NCBI GenBank assembly: GCA_963764195.1
Contig: CAVXRG010000002.1
Span: 248,001-312,000, forward strand
Direction: 5' to 3'
Source: JBDSSS01 sp963764195
GTDB lineage: Bacteria; Actinomycetota; Actinomycetes; Actinomycetales; Dermatophilaceae
DNA length: 64,000 nt
Part shown: piece by piece, positions 26,431 through 34,475 of the stretch
Position numbering within the stretch: the stretch's first letter is position 1
Layout: every line of letters begins with the position of its first letter
Translations under genes and position numbers: made by a program
Notes under the pieces: model-generated
Databases searched by the model: none
The model's input: only the letters and a program-made list of their open reading frames with translations
What the model was told of the DNA's origin: nothing

Positions 26431-27654
26431 GTGAACATCATCTTCGTGGAGCCCGCGTTCCCGGCGAACCAGCGCCGCTTCGTTCACGCCCTCGCCTCGG
26501 TCGGCGCCGACGTCTACGGCATCGGCGAGTCGGACGAGGGGCATCTCGGCGACGAGCTGCGGGGGGCGATGCGCGGCTACTACCGGGTCGGCTCGGTGAC
26601 GAACGTCGACCAGATGGTCGAGGCGGTGCGCTACTTCCAGGACCGCGTCTGGATCGACGGGCTCGAGGCGACCGTCGAGGCCCACACGATGCCGGCCGCG
26701 CAGGTCCGCGAGGCCTGCGGCATCCCCGGAACGAGCGTGCGCACGACGTGGCTCTGCCGCGACAAGCCGTCGATGAAGCAGGCGCTGCGCGAGGCCGGCG
26801 TCCCCACCGCCGCCTCAGCGGCCGTCGACTCGGCCGCGGACGCGCACGCCTTCGCCGAGCGCGAGGGCTTCCCCCTCATCCTCAAACCGCGCAGTGGCGC
26901 CGGAGCCCAGGGCACGGTGCGCGTCGACACCGAGGACGACCTGATGCGCGCCCTCCAGTCCTTCGCGGCCGAGGGCGCGACCTCGATCGCCATCGAGGAG
27001 TTCGTCGAGGGACACGAGGGCTTCTACGACACCATCACCCTCGACGGCCGGGTCGTGCACGACTGGGCGACCCACTACTACCCGCAGGTCCTCGAGGCGA
27101 TGCGCCACCGTTGGATCTCACCGCAGTTCATCACGACGAACCGGCTCGACGGCAACGACTTCTACGACGAGGTCCGCCGGCTCGGGCAGCGCGTCATCGA
27201 GGCGCTCGGCATCGAGACCTCCGCGACCCACATGGAGTGGTTCTACGGGCCGAAGGGCCTGAAGTTCAGCGAGATCGGCGCCCGCCCGCCCGGCGTCGGT
27301 GCCTGGGACCTCTACTCCGCCGCCAACGAGGTCGACGTCTACCGCGAGTGGGCGCACGTGATCACGCACCGCCGGGCCGAGCAGCAGCTCAAGCGGACGT
27401 ATGCCGCCGGCATCGTCGCGCTCCGCCCCGACCACGACGGGCAGATCCGCGGCTACGAGGGGATCGAGCAGGTCCAGGACCGCTACGGCGAGTTCATCCT
27501 CGACTCCCACTTCCCGCCCGTCGGCCACGGCACCCAGGCCGTCGAGGCCGGCTACATGGCCAACGCGTGGGTGCGGCTGCGCCACCCCGACTACGACACC
27601 GCCCGCGGCATGCTCGACGACATCGGCCGCACCGTCCACGTCCACGCGGGCTGA
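26431..27654 (+). CDS. ATP-grasp carboxylate-amine ligase
   Basis: The product has 407 aa. An N-terminal Rossmann-like pre-ATP domain starts MNIIFVEPAFPANQRRFV. The ATP-grasp core spans about residues 110-310: FPLILKPRSGAGAQGT (Lys and glycine loop), IAIEEFVEGHEG and the metal-binding end HMEWFYGPKG with FSEIGARPPG. Such enzymes activate a carboxylate as acyl phosphate and join it to an amine or thiol. The next three genes encode an S51-like peptidase and two alpha/beta hydrolases, suggesting that the product is a peptide-like or ester-like small molecule. It is not a classical Ddl, PurK or carbamoyl-phosphate synthase by length or motifs. Confidence 0.85.
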   Translation: MNIIFVEPAFPANQRRFVHALASVGADVYGIGESDEGHLGDELRGAMRGYYRVGSVTNVDQMVEAVRYFQDRVWIDGLEATVEAHTMPAAQVREACGIPGTSVRTTWLCRDKPSMKQALREAGVPTAASAAVDSAADAHAFAEREGFPLILKPRSGAGAQGTVRVDTEDDLMRALQSFAAEGATSIAIEEFVEGHEGFYDTITLDGRVVHDWATHYYPQVLEAMRHRWISPQFITTNRLDGNDFYDEVRRLGQRVIEALGIETSATHMEWFYGPKGLKFSEIGARPPGVGAWDLYSAANEVDVYREWAHVITHRRAEQQLKRTYAAGIVALRPDHDGQIRGYEGIEQVQDRYGEFILDSHFPPVGHGTQAVEAGYMANAWVRLRHPDYDTARGMLDDIGRTVHVHAG

Positions 27655-27706
27655 CGAACCCTCCGCCCGGCTCGCCCACCCCATCGAAGGACCCTGACCC
27701 GCCCCC

Positions 27707-28639
27707 ATGACGACGATCCTGCTCGGCCCCCAGCGGTTCACCACGACCGTGGGCGCCACCCTGCGCAGCCTCGAGCTCGACGGGCCGGTCGCGGTCATCA
27801 ACGCGGGCTGGGAGGAGCGCGAGTCCGACGACGCCGAGCTCTCGTCGAGCCTCGACGGCCGCGGACGCAACCTCACGCTGCACCACCGGATGCTCGACGT
27901 GCTCGACAAGGACGACCACTTCGCGGCCTGCGCACTCGACTTCCGCGACCGACAGGACGAGCTGCGGGCCTTCTACGGCATCCGCCTCCAGTCCGCCGTC
28001 GACGCGGTCGACGCCGTCGCGCACCGCACCTCCCTGCACGCCACCGGCGCGGTCGCCGAGGAGGCCGCGGTCGCCGCGGTCCGTGACGTCGACGCCTGGT
28101 ATGCCGCCGAGCTGGCCACGCTCCACGCCGAGCTCGACGCGGCGGCCCCGCGCGACGAGAGCGGCCCGATCGGCTGGCACCGCGGGGAGATCAACGCGAT
28201 CCTCGACGACTGCGCAGCCGTCGTCGTGGCCGGCGGCAACGTGCGGACCCTGCTGCGCACCCTGCACGTCTTCGAGGTCCGGCTGCCCGTCGACAAGCCC
28301 GTCGTGGCGTGGTCGGCCGGGGCGATGGCCCTGACCGAGCAGGTGGTGCTCTTCCACGACTTCACGCCACACGGAGTCACCGCGGCCGAGGTCCACGACG
28401 TCGGGCTCGGTCGCGTGCCGGGCATCATCGCGCTGCCCCACGCCAAGCGCCGCCTCCGCCTCGACGACAAGCCCCGGATGGCGCTGATGGCCCGCCGGTT
28501 CCCCGACCGGCACCTCGTGCTCCTCGACGACGGCGCCGTCGTCCGCTTCCCCGACGGGTGCTCGGGCGCCCCGGTGGGGGCCCGGGTGCTCGACGAGCGG
28601 GGAACCGTCAGCACCGTGCCCGCGGGGGTGTCGGCATGA
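27707..28639 (+). CDS. S51-like peptidase / type 1 glutamine-amidotransferase-like protein
   Basis: The product has 310 aa. The region CAAVVVAGGNVRTLLRTL and the nucleophile elbow VVAWSAGAMALTE (Ser) place it with dipeptidase E and cyanophycinase, serine members of the class I amidotransferase fold. The helical middle (residues ~50-155) is larger than in E. coli PepE. The Glu and His typical of PepE are not certain from sequence alone. It lies 52 bp after the ATP-grasp gene and its stop overlaps the next start by ATGA. A role in cutting an isopeptide or dipeptide made by the ligase is an inference from this context. Confidence 0.75.
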   Translation: MTTILLGPQRFTTTVGATLRSLELDGPVAVINAGWEERESDDAELSSSLDGRGRNLTLHHRMLDVLDKDDHFAACALDFRDRQDELRAFYGIRLQSAVDAVDAVAHRTSLHATGAVAEEAAVAAVRDVDAWYAAELATLHAELDAAAPRDESGPIGWHRGEINAILDDCAAVVVAGGNVRTLLRTLHVFEVRLPVDKPVVAWSAGAMALTEQVVLFHDFTPHGVTAAEVHDVGLGRVPGIIALPHAKRRLRLDDKPRMALMARRFPDRHLVLLDDGAVVRFPDGCSGAPVGARVLDERGTVSTVPAGVSA

Positions 28640-29790
28640 TCCGGACCACCGAGCGCCTGGCGATCAACCGCCTGCGCGAGCGGCTGCCGCTCGACGGCCC
28701 CGCCATCGACCGCTTCATCGGCCGCTGGGGCAGCCCGATCATCGAGGGCGAACGGGCCACCTTCCTCTTCCGCGGGGACGTCGACCAGGTCTTCGTCCGA
28801 CACCGTGTCGTCGGCCTGCCCGACCCGCTCGAGATGAGGCGGGTCGGCGACTCCGACCTCTGGGCCGTCACGACCGTGCTGCCGGAGGGCTCCCGGGTCG
28901 AGTACCAGATCGAGATCCGCAAGGGCGAGCACTACGAGCGCTTCAACGACCCGCTCAACGACCGGCTCGCGCACAGCCCGATGGGTTCGTCGTCGGTGTG
29001 CGCCGCCGTCGGCTACCGGGTCCCCGACTGGGTCACCCCGGACCCCGAGGCGCGCCCGGGGACGCTCGTGGAGGAGCAGGTCCGGAGCAAGGCCCTGCGC
29101 CGGGACCAGCCGGTCCAGATCTACCTGCCGGCGCGCTTCAACCGGGCCCAGCGCTACCCCCTGCTCGTCGTTCATGACGGCACCGACTACCTCGAGTTCG
29201 CCGCGATGAAGACGGTGCTCGACAACCTCATCCACCGCCTCGACGTCGACCCGCTCGTCGCGGTCTTCGTGTCGCCGCGCGACCGCCTCAAGGAGTACCC
29301 GAACCACGCTCCGCACGCCCGGTTCATCGCGCGCGAGCTCGTGCCGCTCCTCACCGAGCGGCTCCCGCTCATCGACGCCCCGGAGGCGCGCTGCCTGATG
29401 GGGTCCTCCTTCGGCGGAGTCGCGTCGTTGTCGACGGCGGTGCGCTACCCCGGCTTCTTCGGCTCGCTCATGCTCCAGTCGGCCTCGCTCGTGTTCACCG
29501 ACATCGGCTTCGACCACGGCGGCGGACCGGCGTTCGACCCGGTCGTGAAGTTCGTCAACCGCTTCCGCGAACGGCCCACCCAGGTCGTCGACCGGATCTT
29601 CATGACGTGCGGGGTCTACGAGCCGCTCATCTCGCCGAACCGGTCGATGGTGCCGGTGCTGCGCCACACCGGCACGCGGGTGCAGTACGTCGAGTCACGT
29701 GACGGACACAACTGGGAGAACTGGCGCGACCGGCTCGGCGACGGACTCTCCTGGCTCTTCCCCGGCCCACAGAAGTTCGTCTACGAATAA
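28636..29790 (+). CDS. Enterochelin-esterase-like alpha/beta hydrolase
   Basis: The product has 384 aa. Residues ~30-140 form an N-terminal beta-sandwich as in Fes/IroD. Residues ~145-384 are the esterase domain, with YPLLVVHDGTDYLEF, the nucleophile motif LMGSSFGGVASLS, and the C-terminal His in ESRDGHNWENW. It has no signal peptide, so it acts in the cytoplasm. Fes-type enzymes hydrolyse the ester bonds of catecholate siderophores, but no siderophore genes are near. In the present cluster it could act on an ester or peptide product of the ATP-grasp ligase. Stop is TAA, uncommon here, followed directly by hairpin repeats. Confidence 0.85.
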   Translation: MIRTTERLAINRLRERLPLDGPAIDRFIGRWGSPIIEGERATFLFRGDVDQVFVRHRVVGLPDPLEMRRVGDSDLWAVTTVLPEGSRVEYQIEIRKGEHYERFNDPLNDRLAHSPMGSSSVCAAVGYRVPDWVTPDPEARPGTLVEEQVRSKALRRDQPVQIYLPARFNRAQRYPLLVVHDGTDYLEFAAMKTVLDNLIHRLDVDPLVAVFVSPRDRLKEYPNHAPHARFIARELVPLLTERLPLIDAPEARCLMGSSFGGVASLSTAVRYPGFFGSLMLQSASLVFTDIGFDHGGGPAFDPVVKFVNRFRERPTQVVDRIFMTCGVYEPLISPNRSMVPVLRHTGTRVQYVESRDGHNWENWRDRLGDGLSWLFPGPQKFVYE

Positions 29791-29930
29791 ACCCACGGGG
29801 GCTCACGGCCGCGAGCGGCCTGCGCCCCCGTGTCCCCCGAAAAACTGAACCCACGGGGGCTCACGGCCGCGAGCGGCCTGCGCCCCCGTGTCCCCCCGAA
29901 AAACTGAACCCGCGGGGGCTCACGGCCGCG
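29791..29930. repeat. Tandem 58-59 bp hairpin repeats (two full copies and a partial third)
   Basis: Copy 1 is 29791-29848, copy 2 is 29849-29907 (one extra C in the C run), and the partial copy 3 is 29908-29930. Each full copy has outer arms CACGGGGGC/GCCCCCGTG and an inner stem GGCCGC/GCGGCC, followed by CGAAAAACTGA. They look like duplicated terminators or transcript-stabilising hairpins between two genes of the same cluster. Confidence 0.85.
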
Positions 29931-29961
29931 GGATCGAGCGACAGAGATGAAGGAGACGAGC

Positions 29962-30687
29962 ATGAAGGTCACCGACCAGTGGTACTCCGAGCGGCTCGGC
30001 CAGGACATCGCGGTGGCGCGCTGGGGGACCTACGGCGCGCCGGTCCTGCTCTTCCCGACCGCCGGCGGTGACGCGGAGGAGGTCGAGCGGCGCCAGATGA
30101 TCGACCGCCTGCGGCCGCTCATCGACGCCGGTCGGGCGAAGGTCTACTCCGTCGACAGCGTCGCCGGGCGGGCCCTGGCCGAGCGGCGGGGATCCCCCGA
30201 GCACCAGTTCGCCCTCTTCCACGGCTTCCACGAGGCGATCGCCCGCGAGGTCATCCCGGCCATCCACTCCGATCTCGGCGCACCCATGCGGGTCGTCGTG
30301 GCCGGCGCCTCGATCGGTGCCTTCAACGCGCTTGCCATCACCTGCCGCTACCCCGAGCTCGTCGACGCCGCGGTGTGCATGAGCGGCACCTACGCGATCG
30401 AGCAGTTCTCCGGGGGCCAGGTCAACGACGACCTCTACTACTCCTCCCCGCTGCACTTCCTGCCCGGCCTCGAGGGCCCCCAGCTCGATGCGCTGCGGCG
30501 CACGATGATCGTGCTCGCCTCCGGCAGCGGACAGTGGGAGGACCCCAGCGAGTCCTGGGCGGTGGGGAACCTGCTCGGCTCCAAGGGGATCCCCAACCGG
30601 GTCGACGACTGGGGTCCGGGCTACAAGCACGACTGGCCGACGTGGTGGGAGATGCTCCCGCTCTACCTCGACGACCTCCTGCCCTGA
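29962..30687 (+). CDS. Esterase-D-like alpha/beta hydrolase
   Basis: The product has 241 aa. The core shows APVLLFPTAGGDAEE, the nucleophile elbow VVVAGASIGAFNAL and a C-terminal His in GPGYKHDWPTWW. An ATG at 29947 is in frame, but AAGGAG lies 6 nt before the ATG at 29962, so that start is chosen. It is the fourth gene of the ATP-grasp group and is separated from the third by the hairpin repeats, so its level may be set apart from the others. The substrate is unknown. Confidence 0.82.
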   Translation: MKVTDQWYSERLGQDIAVARWGTYGAPVLLFPTAGGDAEEVERRQMIDRLRPLIDAGRAKVYSVDSVAGRALAERRGSPEHQFALFHGFHEAIAREVIPAIHSDLGAPMRVVVAGASIGAFNALAITCRYPELVDAAVCMSGTYAIEQFSGGQVNDDLYYSSPLHFLPGLEGPQLDALRRTMIVLASGSGQWEDPSESWAVGNLLGSKGIPNRVDDWGPGYKHDWPTWWEMLPLYLDDLLP

Positions 30688-30838
30688 CCGTGTGCCTCGG
30701 GCTGAGCGGTTAGACTCGGCGCGCACGGTCGAGCGCCCGGGGGACGTTCCGGCGGACGTTCCGGCGACAAGTGTCGGCGCCCTCCGTCGGGGCCTTGCAG
30801 CCAGGCCCCCGTCACCACCGCCAGCCACCCGAGGACCC

Positions 30839-32764
30839 ATGCGCCGACCAGCCGTCAGCCGTGCGGCCGCCTGCGCCCTCGTGGCGGCCGTGGCCCTCGG
30901 CCTGGCGGCCTGCACGAGCACCCCGACCCCTCCGGCGGTCGGATCCGCCTCCGCCACCGGCACGACGGACGCGGGCGGCACGCAAGACCCGACGACGGCC
31001 GCACCCCTCGTCGTCGAGACCGTCTTCGACCACTCGTCGCTCGACCCGACGACACAGTTCGGGCGGAGCGGGGCCCTGCTGACGAAGGCCCTCTACGAGA
31101 CCCTGACGACCTTCGCCGACGACGACCAGACCACGCCGGTCTCCGGCTTGGCCGAGTTCACCATGTCGCCCGAGGGCAACTGGCTGACCCTGCGCCTGCG
31201 CAAGGGCGCGACCTTCTCCGACGGCTCGCCCGTCACCACCGACGACGTCATCTTCACGCTCGACCGGGCTCGCGGCTTCGACGGCACGGCGGCCCGACTG
31301 ATCGGCGCGGTGACCTCCACCCGGATCGACGACCGCACCCTCACCCTCACCTCGCCAGGCGCGAACTTCGCCCTCCCCGCGATCCTCGCCAACCCCGCCT
31401 TCGGGATCCTCGACGCCGACGCCGTCCGCGCCCACGGCGGCACGACCGGCATGGGTGACACCGCCGGGGGGTGGCTCACGACCCACTCCGCGGGCTCCGG
31501 GCCGTACATGCTCGCCGAGCCGGCGGGCGCCGCGTCGGGACGGACGGTGCGCCTCGTCGCCAACCCGCACTGGCGCGGCTCGGCGCCGGCCTTCCCCGTC
31601 GTGGAGCTGCGCCACCGCACGATGGCGCAGCAGGCTGGGGACATCGCCTCCGGGGCCGCCGACGTCGTGCTCGACCTCTCCCCGGCGCAGGCCAGCGCGC
31701 TCGCCGAGGCGAGCGGCACCGCCACCGCCCCGCCGGGTGACGTCGCGAGCCCCAGCCCGACGTCAACCGGCCCGACCGGCACGACCGGCGCCGGCGCGCC
31801 GAACTCGCGCCCCACGCCGGCCCCGGGGGTCACGGTGTCGCTGACGAGCATGCGGTCCTCGACGACCGCCTTCCTGCTGCTCAACCAGGACAAGCGGATC
31901 AACAGCTGGACGGCCAACCCCGACTTCCTGGAGGCCGTCCGCCTCGGGATCGACCGGGAGGCCCTCGGCGCCGCGGCAGGCGACGCACTGCCTGCGGTGG
32001 GGCTCATCCCGACCGGCATCACCGGCGCCCTCGAGCCCGGCTCTGCGGCGCTGGCCCCCGACCCGAGCGAGACGATCCCACCCGGCGCGGCGCCGACCCC
32101 GGCTCCCACGGGGACGCCGGCCACGCCGACGCCGACTCCGTCCACCTCCGCGCCCCGTGCCGCGACCACCCCGACGCCGTCGACGTCGTCGGCGACGTCG
32201 GCGACGCGTCCGCTCGCGGTGCGGCCCACCCGCGACCTCGCCGCCGCGAAGGCGGCGCTCGCCCGCTCCGGCTACCGCGGCCAGTCGATTCCCCTCTCCT
32301 ACGCCGTCGACCTGCCGATCCAGGGGATCCCGTCGACCGCGCTCGCGTCGGCCGTCAAGGCCCAGCTGGCCGACGTCGGAATCACCGTCCGGCTCGCCCC
32401 GGCTCGCTCCACCGAGGCCCTCCCGACCTACCGGCGGGGCGCCGATGCGATCGGCCTCTGGTCGTGGAACCCCGACTACCCGGACCCCGAGAGCTACCTC
32501 GCCTTCGCGCCCGGTCAGGTCGTCGGGCTCCGGGCCGGCTGGCGGGTCGGTGCCGCGCCGCTCGTCGAGGCCTTCACCCAGCTGGCCCGCAGCTCCGTCG
32601 GGGCCGACCGGGCCCAGGCCTACACCCGGTGGCAGCTGAGCATGAACGTCGCCAGCCCCTTCGTGCCCCTCGTCCAGCCGCAGAGCCACTTCGCCCACGG
32701 CTCCCGGGTCACCGAGCTCGCGACGAACCCGGTCTGGACCCTCACCCTCGCGGACCTGCGCTGA
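30839..32764 (+). CDS. Solute-binding lipoprotein (SBP_bac_5, peptide/nickel type)
   Basis: The product has 641 aa, about 100 longer than usual. A signal peptide ends in the lipobox LGLAAC. The family 5 fold is clear: ALYETLTTFADD, LRKGATFSDGSPVTTDDVIFTLDRA, then a distant C-terminal part with SYAVDLPIQGI and GADAIGLWSWNPDYPDPESYLAF. Two Pro/Thr/Ser/Ala-rich inserts interrupt it (around residues 300-335 and 405-460). No permease or ATPase gene is adjacent, so it is an orphan receptor that may work with a transporter elsewhere. GAGGA precedes the ATG by 4 nt; the frame is open further upstream but lacks a signal peptide there. Confidence 0.85.
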   Translation: MRRPAVSRAAACALVAAVALGLAACTSTPTPPAVGSASATGTTDAGGTQDPTTAAPLVVETVFDHSSLDPTTQFGRSGALLTKALYETLTTFADDDQTTPVSGLAEFTMSPEGNWLTLRLRKGATFSDGSPVTTDDVIFTLDRARGFDGTAARLIGAVTSTRIDDRTLTLTSPGANFALPAILANPAFGILDADAVRAHGGTTGMGDTAGGWLTTHSAGSGPYMLAEPAGAASGRTVRLVANPHWRGSAPAFPVVELRHRTMAQQAGDIASGAADVVLDLSPAQASALAEASGTATAPPGDVASPSPTSTGPTGTTGAGAPNSRPTPAPGVTVSLTSMRSSTTAFLLLNQDKRINSWTANPDFLEAVRLGIDREALGAAAGDALPAVGLIPTGITGALEPGSAALAPDPSETIPPGAAPTPAPTGTPATPTPTPSTSAPRAATTPTPSTSSATSATRPLAVRPTRDLAAAKAALARSGYRGQSIPLSYAVDLPIQGIPSTALASAVKAQLADVGITVRLAPARSTEALPTYRRGADAIGLWSWNPDYPDPESYLAFAPGQVVGLRAGWRVGAAPLVEAFTQLARSSVGADRAQAYTRWQLSMNVASPFVPLVQPQSHFAHGSRVTELATNPVWTLTLADLR

Positions 32765-32795
32765 GGAGCCCGACCATCACGGTGGCCTCGCGCGA

Positions 32796-32801
32796 TAGCG
32801 T
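32796..32801 (+). promoter_or_regulatory. -10 box of a likely leaderless gene (MocA-like)
   Basis: TAGCGT lies 6 nt before the ATG at 32808 with no ribosome binding site between, suggesting a leaderless mRNA for the first gene of the cox accessory group. Confidence 0.45.
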
Positions 32802-32807
32802 CGCCGC

Positions 32808-33527
32808 ATGACCGAGGGTATGCCGCAGTCCCCCGACGGCCCGCCCGCTCCGGACCGCCGGCCACGCGTCCACCACGTCAGGGGCCTCGTGCTCGCGGCT
32901 GGGTCAGGTCGGCGGATGGGTGGCCCGAAGGCGTTGGTGCGCACCGAGGCCGGCGGGCCCACGCTCGTCGAGCGGGCGGTCAACGTGCTCGTCGACGGCG
33001 GCTGCGACGGGGTGACGGTCGTCGTCGGTGCGGCCGCTGCCGAGGTCCGCGAGATCGTGTCTCGACTCGGCCGGGACGTCGACGTCGTCGAGAGCCCCTT
33101 CTGGCACGAGGGGATGGGGGCGTCGCTGCGCTCCGGCCTGTCGGCCCTCGTCCGCACCCCACGCGAGGGCGAGACCCCGGTGTTCGCGGCGCTCGTGCTG
33201 CTCGTCGACCTGCCCGACGTCGGACCGGACGTCGTCGCCCGGCTCCTCGACCGGGCCGGCGCAGAGGTCGCCGAGGTCGCCACGGCGAGCGCGCTGGACG
33301 AACCGGGTGCCCCCTGGCGCACGGCACTGGGGCGAGCGGCATACGCCGGCCGGGCCGGGCACCCCGTGCTGCTGGGGCGCGACCACTGGACGGACGTCGC
33401 GGCGGTCGCCGTCGGTGACCACGGAGCGCGCGGGTACTTCCGCGACCACGAGCACCTCCTCGTCGACTGCAGCGACCTCGCGACGGGACGTGACGTCGAC
33501 CGTCCCGGGGACCTCCCCGGCGCCTGA
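32808..33527 (+). CDS. MobA/MocA-like nucleotidyltransferase
   Basis: The product has 239 aa. It has the nucleotide-binding start VRGLVLAAGSGRRMGGPKAL and the Asp in VLLVDLPDVGPDVV, as in MocA, which adds CMP to molybdopterin for xanthine-dehydrogenase-type enzymes. It heads a row of four genes that match CO-dehydrogenase accessory genes, and the Mo enzyme itself is encoded 5 kb downstream. It therefore most likely makes the cytosine dinucleotide form of the cofactor, as CoxL-type enzymes need. The N-terminal ~20 residues are a Pro-rich extension. Confidence 0.82.
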   Translation: MTEGMPQSPDGPPAPDRRPRVHHVRGLVLAAGSGRRMGGPKALVRTEAGGPTLVERAVNVLVDGGCDGVTVVVGAAAAEVREIVSRLGRDVDVVESPFWHEGMGASLRSGLSALVRTPREGETPVFAALVLLVDLPDVGPDVVARLLDRAGAEVAEVATASALDEPGAPWRTALGRAAYAGRAGHPVLLGRDHWTDVAAVAVGDHGARGYFRDHEHLLVDCSDLATGRDVDRPGDLPGA

Positions 33528-33587
33528 CCGACCGGCGCGGTGGGCCCCGCCCTTTCGCCGACGCCGATCGTCGGCAATGCTCGGGGC

Positions 33588-34475
33588 ATGGAGCCCGCCT
33601 TCGTCAGTGCCGACGCCGTCACCGCCGCCCTCGCCCGCACCGGCTACCTCGCCGACGACGCCCTGTCGACCGTGACGTTCCTCGCGACCCGGCTCGGCCG
33701 ACCGATCCTGCTCGAGGGCGAGCCGGGCACCGGCAAGACCGCCCTGGCCGAGGCCCTCGCCGAGACCCTCGACCTGCGGCTGATCCGGCTCCAGTGCTAC
33801 GAGGGGATCGATGCGACACAGGCCCTCTACGACTGGGACTTCCCGCGCCAGATCCTGCACCTGCGCACCGTCGAGGCGCTCGCCGGTGACGCGCGGCGCG
33901 ACACGAGCGAGCTCGAGGCGGAGCTCTTCGACGAGCGCTTCCTGCTCGCCCGGCCCGTGCTCGACGCCCTGCGCTCGGCCCCGTGCGTCCTGCTCATCGA
34001 CGAGATCGACCGGGCCGACGACGAGTTCGAGGCCTTCCTGCTCGAGGTGCTCTCGACGTGGCAGGTGACCATCCCCGAGCTCGGGACCATCGCGGCGACG
34101 ACACCCCCGATCGTCGTGCTCACCTCGAACCGCACCCGCGAGCTGCACGACGCGCTCAAGCGACGCTGCCTCTACCACTGGATCGACCACCCGGGGCTGG
34201 CCCGCGAGCTCGAGATCGTCCGCAGCAGGCTCCCCGAGGTGTCGGCGGCCCTCGCCGAGCAGGTCGTCCGGGTCGTCCAGCGGCTGCGTGACGGCGGTGA
34301 GCTGATCAAGCCCCCGGGTGTCGCGGAGACCCTCGACTGGGCGCGTGCGCTCGACGCGCTCGGTGCGAGCACCCTCGACCCCGAGCTCGCCGCGGCGACG
34401 CTCGGCGCGGCCGTGAAGTACCGCGAGGACTCCGAGCGGGTCCGCGCCCAGCTCGACAAGCTCCTCACGGCGTGA
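33588..34475 (+). CDS. MoxR-family AAA ATPase (CoxD-like)
   Basis: The product has 295 aa. Walker A is LEGEPGTGKTALAEA, Walker B is VLLIDEIDRADDEFEAFLLE, and sensor 1 is VLTSNRTREL. CoxD is known to help build the Cu-S-Mo centre of CO dehydrogenase and to work with the VWA protein CoxE, which is encoded next with a 4-bp overlap. Similar MoxR-VWA pairs act as metal-insertion chaperones. The length and the neighbours fit CoxD well, although in this form II cluster the exact maturation step is unknown. Confidence 0.88.
   Translation: MEPAFVSADAVTAALARTGYLADDALSTVTFLATRLGRPILLEGEPGTGKTALAEALAETLDLRLIRLQCYEGIDATQALYDWDFPRQILHLRTVEALAGDARRDTSELEAELFDERFLLARPVLDALRSAPCVLLIDEIDRADDEFEAFLLEVLSTWQVTIPELGTIAATTPPIVVLTSNRTRELHDALKRRCLYHWIDHPGLARELEIVRSRLPEVSAALAEQVVRVVQRLRDGGELIKPPGVAETLDWARALDALGASTLDPELAAATLGAAVKYREDSERVRAQLDKLLTA

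Noticed and set aside
29791..29930. Tandem repeats considered as a CRISPR array
   Set aside because: Units are directly joined with no unique spacers, have strong internal stems, and no cas genes are present.
28636..30687. Siderophore uptake or release locus
   Set aside because: The Fes-like fold is present, but there is no siderophore binding protein, iron ABC transporter or Fur-like box nearby.
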